Assembly: GCF_002288925.2 (NCBI RefSeq)
Contig: NW_022098000.1
Coordinates: 21,737,205-21,801,204 of the forward strand
DNA length: 64,000 nt
Source: Delphinapterus leucas
Lineage: Eukaryota > Chordata > Mammalia > Artiodactyla > Monodontidae
Direction of reading: 5' to 3'
In this document: positions 34,801 through 46,800 of the stretch, in pieces
Numbering within the stretch: position 1 is the stretch's first letter
Layout: each line of letters starts with the position of its first letter
Position numbers and translations under genes: made by a program
Notes under the pieces: generated by a model
What the model was told of the DNA's origin: nothing
Database searches by the model: none
The model's input: only the letters and a program-made list of their open reading frames with translations

Positions 34801-37800
34801 GGAAAATTTTGAATGCTTTCTAATGGTTCACCTCTTTCCTAGTGCTTGTTCACACAAAGTACACACAACCCACCATTTCAGTTTTCACAACATTTGTCCC
34901 TCTGTGTCCGGGGATGCTCACCTTCCTTGTATGAAACGGTGTAGCATTTGCGTATAACCACGCACATCCTCCAGTGTACTTTAAATCATCTCTAGATTAC
35001 TTGTAATACCTAGTACAATGTAAATGCTCTGTAAATAGTTGTAAGTACAGTGTAAATGCTGAGTAAATAGTTACCATTGCGCAGCAAATTCAAGTCTTGC
35101 TTTTCAGAACTTTGTGGAATTCTTTTCAAATATTTTTGATCTGCAGTTGGTTGAATCCGAGGATGCAGAGAGAGGGATGTGGAGGGCTGACTATATCCTG
35201 TCACTCCACAGGGGTTGTCATCTTCATACCATCAGACCCAAGTTTTTCTTTATAAAAATTTGCCGTTTAATAATCGACATTACCATGATAACTAAAAACT
35301 TCCATATTTGTTTTGTTTCATTTTAATTTTGAAATAATCACAGATTCATAGCACAGGGGAGTCCTGTGCACCCTTCCCGTCCTCCCTTGACGGTGACACC
35401 TTCCGTAGCTAGACTTCTAGGAAGTAGACCTTGGTACAGTCCACAGAGCTTATTCAGGTTTCCAGGCACTTCACTGTCTGTATGTGTATAAATAGTTCTC
35501 TGCAATTAGCCATGTAGCTTCATGTAACCATCACCACAATCAAGATACAGAACTGTTTTGTCACCACAGGGCTCCCTCTTGCTACCTTGATAGTATACGC
35601 TCTCTTCCCCACCTCCTCCCCAGCCATTCCTAACCACTGGCAGCCCCTACGCTGGCCTCCATTTCTATAATTTTGATATTCAAAAAGTGTTGTTTAATTC
35701 CTTTGAGGTCTGTCCCAGTTGTTGTGTGTGTCAGTAGTTTGTTGCTTTTTACCGCTCAGTCGTGTTGCATGGTGTTCACGTACCCCACTTTGTTTGACCA
35801 CTCACCTGTCGAGGGACATTTGGGTTTTTTCCAGTTTGGGGCTATTATTACTAGAACTGCTATGAATATTCATATGCAGGTTTTTGCATGAACATGAGTT
35901 TTCATCCCTCTGGCCTAAGAGTGCAATTGCTAAGTTGTACGGTAAGTGCATCTTTGATTAAAAGAAACTGCAAACTGTTTTCCAGAGTGTCTGCACCATT
36001 TTCCCTCCAGCAGTGTATGAGTGATCCAGTGTCTTCACATCCCCGTCACCATTTAGAGTTGTCATTACTTTTTTTTTTTTTTTTTTTTTGCGGTCCGCGG
36101 GCCTCTCACTGCTGTGGCCTCTCCCGTTGCGGAGCACAGGCTCCGGAAACGCAGGCTCAAAGCCATGGCTCACGGGCCCAGCCGCTCCGCGGCACGTGGG
36201 ATCCTCTCGGACCGGGGCACGAACCCGTGTCCCCTGTATCGGCAGGCGGACTCTCAACCACTGTGCCACCAGGGAAACCCTTTTCATCCTCTTAACAGGA
36301 AATTTCACAGAGCAAAAGTTTTAATTTTGATGAGGTTTAATTTATCAGTTTTTCCTTTTATAGATTGTGCTTTTGGTGTCAAGTATAAGAACTCCTCGCC
36401 CAAGTCTCCCAGATTTTCTTTCTTTTTTTTCCTAAAAGTTTTTAAAGTTTCACTTTTAAGTCCTTGATCCATTTTCGAGTCACTTTTTATGTAAGCTATG
36501 AAGTTGAGGTTGACATTCATTGTTTTGCCTGTGGATGTCTAACTGTTGTAGCACCATTTGTTGAAAAGGCTATCCTTCTACCACCCACACTCATTTTTAG
36601 TACAGATTTTCAGAAATTGTTTTTCACTGTTTATTTTTATAGGCTCGAGAACTCTTCCTAAAAGCAGTAGAAGAAGAACAAAATGGAGCTCTCTATGAAG
36701 GTAAAAACTCAGGTCCCAGGATCATGTTGTCTTGACAGTTTTGAATAAGAACCCTTTGCTATTCACCAATTTTTTAAAAAATAGAATATATTTATACAGA
36801 ACATCAGTCTCTATATTTGATATTGATTTTTAAAAAATAAAAATTGTATTTTTATATAACCTGTCTCTGTCCAAAAATCATTGCTGAGAAACATCATCAT
36901 ATTGGTAGGATTAGTAAAATAACCTTTTTCTACATTTAGGGTTTAGTATTTATTCTTCATTATTAAAGTCTTAAAAATACTGTTGCTTATTGAAAAATAG
37001 CAGGATATGCCATTGAAAAAATAGGATATGCTCCTTTTATATGTGAACGTTATTTCAGAGGAGGAGACTATGAAGGATAGATGGAGGAACATGTACATGC
37101 TTTCTAAATTCTAATGTACATTTTAGAGAAGGAATACTCTTCAGCCTTAATTGTCTCTTTTATTAGGCCAGTAGAAATGTGTAAGTAAACCAAGTGGTGG
37201 GGCTGTTTACCAGATTAGGTTTGTAATTAGGCTTTCATTTCCTGATAGAAAAGCTGTTAATTGGGGCATGGAAAAAAATGCTAGCACTTGAGTGGTTTGA
37301 AAGTGCCCCCCAAATAACATTTTCAAAATTACTGCATTTATTTGCAAGTTTCTTTTAGGGGTTTTTTCACTCTGAGATATGAAAAGGGCCCAAATGGTGA
37401 TATCCCGCCACAGTCTTTATTAGCCTGTGAGGTTCCTGTCTCCACGTAGTTTACAGTCACTCACCCAGAGCAGCAGAACATGGCAGAGTGGACTGAACTG
37501 AGTGGACTTCATCTGTGGGGAAAGAACTAGTCGGCTTCTGCAGCCCCAAGTTCTGTGGTATGTCTCTGTGGGAGAGACTGCTCAGTGTTATAGTTCTAAA
37601 CCTCCTGGCCAGCAGATTGATTTAAAAACAGGTTTTATAGGTTACTTAGCTAGATAAGAGGCAGCTGGACTAAAGGAAGTTGGATTTGAAGAATAAATTC
37701 CAATAAATTCCAGAAAACCCTTCTCCTTATTCTACTCAGGAGGAAACATTTGATTTTCTGCATCCTAGGAAGAAGTTTGCTTAAAGGTGTTTTTGTTGGG

Positions 37801-40800
37801 GCTGCAGCAGTGGCATTTTCAAAGCACAGAGAAAGACAGCCACATATAAGATCATTTCTGACAATATGTGAGAGGCAGAGGGAAAAGATGGGCTAAAAGA
37901 TAAGAGTAAAATGCAACATCTTAAGTTTCTGTAACGTGAGAGCTTTAGAAAAAGATTATTTCTGACTAGTAGGGTTTGGAAATAAGTTTGCTGACTGCTA
38001 CTGTTGCATGTAGAAAAAGGGAATTTGGCTGTTTATAAAGCAAGTTACCAAATTAAACCACAGTTAGGGTAATCAAAGGAAATGACAAAAATGTGTGGTC
38101 ATAGCTAATTTAGCTTTATTTTTTCTTTTAGCCATCAAGTTTTATCGTAGGGCTATGCAACTTGTACCTGATATAGAGTTCAAGATTACTTATACCCGGT
38201 CTCCAGATGGTGATGGCGTTGGAAACAGCTAGTGCGTACATAATTTGATAGACAGTAATATGTAGAGTTTGTTAAAGTTAAGCGTCTTTGCTCTGTTGAC
38301 TCTTAACATGATAACGATAAGAAGACGGTGCTAATTCTGTTGTTATATAGTCTTTAATATAAAGACTTGTTTATAAAGTTGTAGAAATTTTTTAATTAGG
38401 GAAATTTTAAGAGTAAAGTATAGAAATGCATATTTTAAACAGGTGTAACAAAAATTAGGTGATGAAAGAGTTTTTTTAAAAAATAAAAGCAGTGGTTACT
38501 GAAAGGAGTAAACTAAAGGACACATTTCAACTTTCTGAAACCTATAAAGTCAAAACTATTAAAACGTGATCAGGGCAAGCCTGAAAAATGTTAATGGTTG
38601 AAATTGGGTACATAGTGTTTTATTACACTAGTCTTTCTCCTTTTGTATCCATTTGAAATAATACATTTTTTAAAAGGCTTTTTATTAGGAAAATGCTGGA
38701 CTCTAACCAGACTTTGTTGTAGATAGAATACTGTTAAGACTGTAACATTTGTTTAAAAACACGGGCAGGACATAAGCGCTCCTAAAAAAAACCCAAAGAA
38801 ACCGTGTTTCATTGTACAGATGCCATTGGCATCACGGTCATGGAGTAGCATTGACTGTTTATATGGACAGAGACCAAGAGAATATATTTTTAAGCTAATA
38901 CTTTTGAAGCTGTGTGTAAAACAATTATAAAAGTGTACCGGCTTAACCCCTCTCTCTCCCAAAGCTTATATTAGAAGGGAAGGGAGTCTGTCCCCACAAA
39001 AGGATGTCAGGTTTAAAATGAGCAGTACATAGAAAAATAGAATTTTGGTGATGAGATATTATATTAGTTCTGCCATGAAACAATTAAGAGGTTACCTTTA
39101 TCGATAACTTAGCGCTGATCGCCGGTGCTGTTTAACTGCTTATGGTATTAACACTTAAGCTTTGGCTAAGCCATATTAAAAAAATCCTGATGAAGTCAGC
39201 ATTTATTGTCTGTTTGGGGCTAATAATATTGTTCACTAAATTAGATTTAATAACATGAGGTAGTTCATACTCAAAAGGACTCATTTGGGCTTTTTCTAAA
39301 CCTTCTTTGAATTTGGGTAGAGTCCTTTAGACCCAGCTCTTAGCCAGGTTTATAAATAGACGCCAAGGGCTGTTAAGAAAGGTTGTATTAAAACATTAAA
39401 GAAACATTTCTTTCTCTCTCGTCCTGTTACACAAACCCAGATGCTATGAAAGTTCTTTAAGGGTACAGTTTATTTTCTTATCAGACTTAACAGGCCCTAA
39501 AAGCCTCTGCTATTTTTTTTGCCTTCTGTAAAAAGCTGGTAGCATAGCCCTGCAGTCCATCTAGCCTCTGCCACATGTGCCCTTTGTTGTCTTGTAATAA
39601 GCCCATCCTGGTTTTCTAACTTCATCCTCATCCAACCTTTTTGTAAGTCTGATCATTTTTAAGGTTACTGTTAGCAAAAATGGAAAGCTATATATTTTTC
39701 TAGAACTCTAACTATGTATTTGTTTATACTGATAAATTATTTGTGGACCCTGCTTTTTAAAATTACATATTTTCCTCTCTAAAGGTAGGGTGATAAGGCA
39801 CATACGTTAGAAAACCCTTGCTAAGTAAGCACCTCAGATAACATTTGTGTATTTTATTTTTATCCAGTTACAATGGATTATGGTCACTTAAAAGGATATA
39901 TTTACATAAGATTTTTAAAAATCATTTGAAAGTATATTTTTACTAATTCATGAAATCTCTATTTGCCATAAAACTAATTAATTAAATCTCAACACCTGTA
40001 TCCAAAAATTTTAATTCTTTCTCTGTGGGAATTAAAATTGCTGAAGCTTTTTTCTTCAGAAAGTTGGTATGGTACTCCTTTGCAAGGCAGGGTAACCATT
40101 TATCATATTAAAAAAAAAGTAGTAAGAAGTTTGCTTTTGGATGACTTTTTCTAAAGCAGATTTTGAAAGTACTGTGGAAAATCATTTTCTAAGCTGTGTT
40201 GTGTAGACTGTGGCACTGCGCTCACTTACCTCCCTTATTTTCTCAGCATCGAAGATACCGACGATGACAGCAAGATGGCAGACCTCCTGTCCTACTTCCA
40301 GCAGCAGCTCACGTTTCAGGAGTCTGTGCTCAAACTGTGTCAGCCCGAACTTGAGAGCAGTCAGACTCACATATCAGGTGTGACTTCATGGTCGTTATAA
40401 CTCAGTGAGAAATACGTTTCCTTAGATTTACGTTTTCCAAACTTACAAGGTCAGATAGCTTGTCAGACAGTTGCTCTAGTTCAAAGTATGGTGGGAGAAC
40501 TAATTGTAATTAATTTGTGCATAGTGATAAGCTTTTCAAGATCCGAAGTAGAGTGGAGTTTGTAGCACAGTTGTTAAAGGGTGCCATTCTTGGGCTTCCC
40601 TGGTGGCGCAGTGGTTGAGAGTCCGCCTGCCGATGCAGGGGACACGGGTTCGTGCCCCGGTCCGGGAAGATCCCACATGCCACGGAGCGCTGGGCCCGTG
40701 AGCCGTGGCCGCTGAGCCTGCGCATCCGGAGCCTGTGCTCCGCAACGGGAGAGGCCGCAACAGTGAGAGGCCCGCGTACCGCAAAAAAAAANNNNNNNNN

Positions 40801-43800
40801 NNNNNNNNNNNNNNNNNNNNNNNNNNNNNNNNNNNNNNNNNNNNNNNNNNNNNNNNNNNNNNNNNNNNNNNNNNNNNNNNNNNNNNNNNNNTTAAAAATT
40901 GATGGGTTTTTTTCTTTTCGTATGTTAAATGTTGTTTACTTAGCTATGGGACTTTCCAGAGGAGGACAACTGAAAATTTCCAAGGAGATGGAAATCATTT
41001 TTTAATGTTAACAAATGCATACGCACGCATACATACTAGACTATTTTTCTAACATATCCATTTTTATGTATCTTGATGATGAAATGATCTTCCAAGGGAA
41101 AGGGATACTTTATAAAAATACCTTCGGATCTGTTCAATACTGAAAAAACAAAGATATTTTGTGTCTTGATGTTAGGAACCATTATTACTTCTGGGTAGTT
41201 AAATATACTTGTGCTGTAGCTCTGAGCAGTACTGAAGGTGCGGTTTATAAAATTTAAGGAATACATAAAGATATCTGCAGGGAGAACGTGACAGCAGAGT
41301 GATGTATAGGAAGGAGAGTCACTGAGAGGATAGTTTCCTTTGCAGCGCTGCCGATGGAGGTCCTGATGTACATCTTCCGATGGGTGGTGTCAAGCGACTT
41401 GGACCTCAGATCGTTAGAGCAGTTGTCACAGGTGTGCAGAGGATTCTATATCTGTGCCAGGTACTTACTGTTTTTTTTTTTTAAGCAACTCTGGCAGTGG
41501 TGAAAAACATATCAACAAAGTGAAAAGACAACCAATGGACTGGGAAAAAATATTTGCAAACCATATATCTGATAAGAGGTTGATATCCAAAATGTATAAA
41601 GAACTCATACAACTCAATTGCAAAAAACCCCAAATCTAATTAAAAAATGGGCAAAGGACCTGAATAGATGCTTTCCCAAAGAAGATATACAAATGGCTAA
41701 CAGGTACATGAAAAGTTGCTCAACATCATTAGTCATTAGGGAAATGCAAATCAAAACCACAGTGAGATATTAGCTCATGCCTGTTTGAATGGCCATCATC
41801 AAAAAGACAAGATAAATGTGGATGTAGAGAAAAGGAAACCCTTTCACACTGTTGGTGGGATTATGAATTGGTATAGCTACTATGGAAAACAGTATGGAGG
41901 TTCTTCAAAAAATTAAAAATAGATCTACCATATGATCCAGCAGTTCCACTTCTGAATGTATATCCAAAGGAAACAAAAACACTAACTCTGAAATATATCT
42001 GCACCCCATGTTCATAGAAGCATTATTTACAATAGCCAAGACATGGAAGCAACCTAAGTGTCCATGGATGGATGAATGGATAGAGAACATGTGGTATATA
42101 TAAACAATGGAACATTATTGAGCCATGAAAAATGCAGAAATCCTACCATTTGTGACAACATGGATGGACTCTAAAGGCATTATGTTAGGTGAAATAAGTC
42201 AGAGAAAGACAAATGCTGCATGATCTTACTTACATGTGGCATCTGCATAGATAGAAAAGGAGAATAGACTTGTGGTTACCAGAGGTGGGGGAGAGAGGAA
42301 GGTGGTCAAAAGGTACAAATAAGTACTAGGGATGTAACGTGCAACATGGTGACTATAGTTGCCATCGCCGTATGATAGAGAGTTGTTAAGAGATAGACCC
42401 TAGGAGTTCTCATCACAGGAGACCTTTTCTTCTTATTGTATCTGTATGAGATGATGGATGTTCACTAAACCTATTGTGGCTTATTTCACAATAGTTGTAA
42501 ATCAGACCATTGTGCTGTGCACCTTAAATTTTTACAGTGATGTGTGTCAAATAATTTTCAGTAAAACTGGGAAAAGAGTTATACTTTTAAAATCTGGTTA
42601 TGTGAAGAATAATCATAGTTTAGTGTAACTTTATTTAAGACAGGTAATCCTTTATGAATGTCTTATATAAAAATAAATAGCTTATCCTTAGCATCTAGAA
42701 CTTTTTTTATAACTTTATGTGGTTCTTAAAATTCAGATACCTTGTTTTTAAATAACCTAATTTCATTTGGAGTCTTGTGTTTTGGGTAAAACATTTGAAT
42801 TACTTTAAAGCCTTTGGTGTTTTTTTTGGTGATTCTGCGTGCATTTCTGTTTAACAAGTACCTATCAAGCACTTAGTGGATTGACCCAGCCTTTTGAAAT
42901 TGGGGTCTGTAGCACTGTTATTCCATTAACTTTCCTTTTAATTACACATGAGAAAACAAAAAGGGAATTAAGAAAATAAGTTTTCAGGGGTAGGATAAAA
43001 TTTGGTTATAAAAGTATTTGTTAAAAGAAAAAAATTTAAATACGTTGCAATGTAAATTTGGGGGGTTTATCTCTTTTTGTAGTCTGGCTTCAATATAAGT
43101 AATTCCTACGTCTTTAAAACGGAATGTTTTCAGTTAAAGATAGCGTTAAAGCTGGCGTTATTTTGAGTTGTATTAGAACCATGTCAGTTGTGTCGCTTTT
43201 TGCAGTAATCCCATGACAAAGTCTTGTTAGGGTTAGGGTTGGTGCTGTCTTCATAACTGACCTCCAGTCTGACTGTTTCACTGTTTCTCCGAGTACCATT
43301 CTGGCTCAGCCACCATTAGGCCTGGCCTGGATTATGGCATTGGCATCCTGTGTGGTCTCTGGGCTTCTGCTCTTACATACCGGGAGCACATTCTCCGTAG
43401 ACCACCAGTCACCTTTTAAAAGCATCAGTCATGCTCAGAACCCTCCAGTGGCTTCCACTTCACTCAAAGGGCCACTCCCGCCTGTAGACCACTACGTCAC
43501 CTGCCCCTGACCGCCTCTTCACGCACGTAGTCTGCACTTCACCCAGTCACTCTGCTGCAGCCACATGATCCTTCTCGCTCCTTGTTGAACGTGCTGGCCA
43601 CACTCCAGCCCTTGGCCCTTGCATGCTGTGGCTTCTGCCAGGATACCCTTCCTTGTCACCGTAGACACCTGCCCAGAAAACAATAGTCTCTGTTTCCCCA
43701 CCACCATCGTCCTGGTCCTTTTACTCTGCTTTGTTTCTTTTTGTACTGAGCACACTACCTAAAACTTTTCTCTCGTTTTCTTCTCTTTTGTTTGCTTTCC

Positions 43801-46800
43801 CTGTAAAAGAGCAGGGCCTTTGCCCTGTCCGTCAGTCTGTCCCCAGGGCCCAGGACAGTGCCTGGCCAGCACTCAACCAATATTGCCGAATAGAAGATGG
43901 CTGGTGGCAGGAATGCTTCTCATGTCTGAGTGCGGATAGGGACTCACCTGTTATATGTATTGATGTTGTGCTTTTATTACCTAGAGACCCTGAAATATGG
44001 CGTTTGGCCTGCTTGAAAGTTTGGGGCAGAAGCTGTATTAAACTTGTTGCATATACATCCTGGAGAGAGATGTTTTTAGAAAGGCCACGTGTTCGGTTTG
44101 ATGGTAAGTTGAACTCTTTAGAGCAATGGTGACCTGTTGTGCTGATTTTGAGAAATACACAGTCTTAATTTTCTATAACAGAGCTGAGTACTATAAGTAT
44201 ATTTAAAGGAAACCACAATAAAAACAAAACTGGAAACATGTTACATGGTTGTAAAAGTTTCTTATTATGTTCTTTTTAAAAAACCTGTTTCTTTTTATAG
44301 GAGTGTATATCAGTAAAACCACATATATTCGTCAAGGGGAACAGTCTCTTGATGGTTTCTATAGAGCCTGGCACCAAGTGGAATATTACAGGTACAACTG
44401 TAGTAAACTGAGTGAGTGAAAAATTCTCTCTCTCCAAGTATTGGTTCGTTAGTTATTGGACATCTGTTCTTTGTGGCTTTTGCATTTATCCACAAAATGG
44501 CCCTCAGTATTTTCATCCGGTGTTATAACAGGAACTGCACTCAAAGAACCAGTAGGTTAAGATAAATAAGTTAATTCCTCCTGGGCTCTAAACCTAAGAA
44601 TCACTATGACGTCACTTTAGAGCTCCTCCGTGTCTTCTGCCTTGTCAGGTAGCTTGTGCTGTTACTCAGGCTTCTTGTTCACCAGCTGCTAGTGTCACTG
44701 AGAAACGAGTAAGCTATGGTAACTGCCCTGTAATAGCATTGGGCCTCACTTTCGTTTGACATTAGTTAGTGCTTTGGGGAAAAACACACAAATGCTTTGG
44801 TTCTCTTCTGCTGGCCTCACAGGTCATGTTCGTGTCAATGATGTTTTGCCACTTCTTTGGCCCACGGTGTTTCCATTCTGGTTTCACAGCCATGAGTAAA
44901 TAGGTTTCGGTACCAGTAAATAAGGATGTGTTTTCTATTTGCATGTGGTGTTTTGGTGTTTTCCTTGTTCCACAGGTACATAAGGTTCTTCCCAGATGGC
45001 CACGTGATGATGCTGACCACCCCTGAGGAGCCCCAGTCCATTGTTCCGCGTTTAAGAACCAGGAATACCAGGTAGTGTCTTTCTGTAGTTTTCTATCCAG
45101 TCCAAATTTTAGGTGGTAACTTGCAGATTATGTAATTTAATACTGGATTAAAGAAGCAGTCATCTGGGGCACTTGTGAAAAGTACCAATCCCGGGAATTC
45201 CCTGGCAGTCCATTGGTTAGGACTTAGCAGTTTCACTGCTGAGGGCCCAGGTTCAATCCCTGGTTGGGGAACTAGGACCCCACAAGCTGTGTGCAGCACG
45301 GCCAAAAGAAAAAAAAAACCACAACTGATCCCTGGGCCTCTCTGCAGAGATGTCCCTCCGTAGGCCTGGGGCCTCGGAGACTAGGCTTACTCACATCCTA
45401 GCTGATTGCCCTCAGGCAAGTTGAATAAACACTTCTAACTAACCCATTGCCTTCTCGATTACTTAAATAAATACACATTATGGATTAATAGATTTAAAGT
45501 GTTGGGTTTTTTTTAATTTTTAGAACTGATGCAATTCTACTGGGTCATTATCGCTTGTCACAAGATATAGACAATCAGACGAAAGTATTTGCTGTGATAA
45601 CTAAGAAGAAAGAAGAAGTGAGTATGCAAGGTGGAATTGGCAGTTTTCCTTTTAATTTTCTTACCCTGCTCATTCAAGCATTCTTGATTAGAAAGGTTAA
45701 AAAATACCGTTTCGTAATTTATACAATATGGGTGTTGACTTACAGCATATCTCTGAGGAGAGCTGGAGGGTTTCTAAAACACAGTTATTTTTTATTGGAT
45801 CAACTTATTTGTTCTTCTCCAAGTTTCCTCTTCTGGTCCGGGTTTCTTACGCATGAAAACGTAAAGCCAAAGTAACTATTAGTTATTCCTGTGAAATAAC
45901 TAGTACAGTTATATATGACTATATTTTTGCTTTTCTCCTTTTGAATCCTAGGAGATTTTCTTCCTAAACGGACTCATAGAGATAATTCTTTCACAAGGAT
46001 ATTTTTAGAATTTCAGTTTGTACTGGAAATAAGCTGAAGTGAGATAATTTCCTTCTTCCTTTTCTTACAAAAGGAAAAAAAAAATGCCGAGTAAATACGA
46101 TGGCTGAATTATTACATTCCAGAGTATTTTAAATTCTCTTAACAGATTAAGGGGCTAATTTTTTCCACAGCTTTTCCCCATGTGCCTTTTTTCAGTCCTG
46201 GTTGAAAACGCTAATGTGTACTCAAGAAGTCAGTTGTGAGGTAGTTAGAATAAATACTTGCCTGGTGCTTTTATAATTAATATAGCTCTTGAATGAAGTT
46301 TCTCTTGTGTTAAACACCCCCCTCCCTCCCACCCCCAGCACCATGTATGGGAATAGTTAGGGCGGGTTTCATCTATGAGTCCTGTGGCCCTCGGCTGTGG
46401 CTTCTCTGGCTCCCTCTGGCTCCCAGAATCGGGGGGCAACAGTCTGAGGGGCAGAGTTGCTTGCTATCACTGTGACCTTGGCCGTGAGTTTACTGAGGTC
46501 AGAGCTGGGGAGTCGTGAGGCCCTAGCTGTTTAGATTTTATCTAATAAGAGAGTTTAGGGACTCCCATGCTGATGACCAGTTTTCTCTGCAGAATATGAC
46601 TCAGTGAAGCCGTGCGTAGTGGCGACATTCTTGTGTTTTTAGCAGTATTTACAGAAGTGTGATTCCAGTGAACCTTGTCACATCTATTTCTCCGTTGACT
46701 ATTTTACTGTTATTGCAAAGGATCAGTTATACTCAGTGTTTTTTCTGCAGCCTTCACCAGTTTATCACTTGCCCTCTTTAAAAATTCCCAAGTGTTTTCG

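Larger units (their letters stand above)
34477..36642 (+). other. FBXO9 intron 3
   Basis: Opens with the aberrant ttaagt and has about 850 bp of anonymous sequence. The rest is a reversed L1 fragment carrying a reversed SINE, ending about 40 bp before exon 4. Confidence 0.75.

Noticed and set aside
41400..41450. Gln in the F-box segment LEQLSQVCR, where I recall Leu in human FBXO9
   Set aside because: Gln is common at this position in F-boxes generally, and the human residue is from memory; not evidence of damage.
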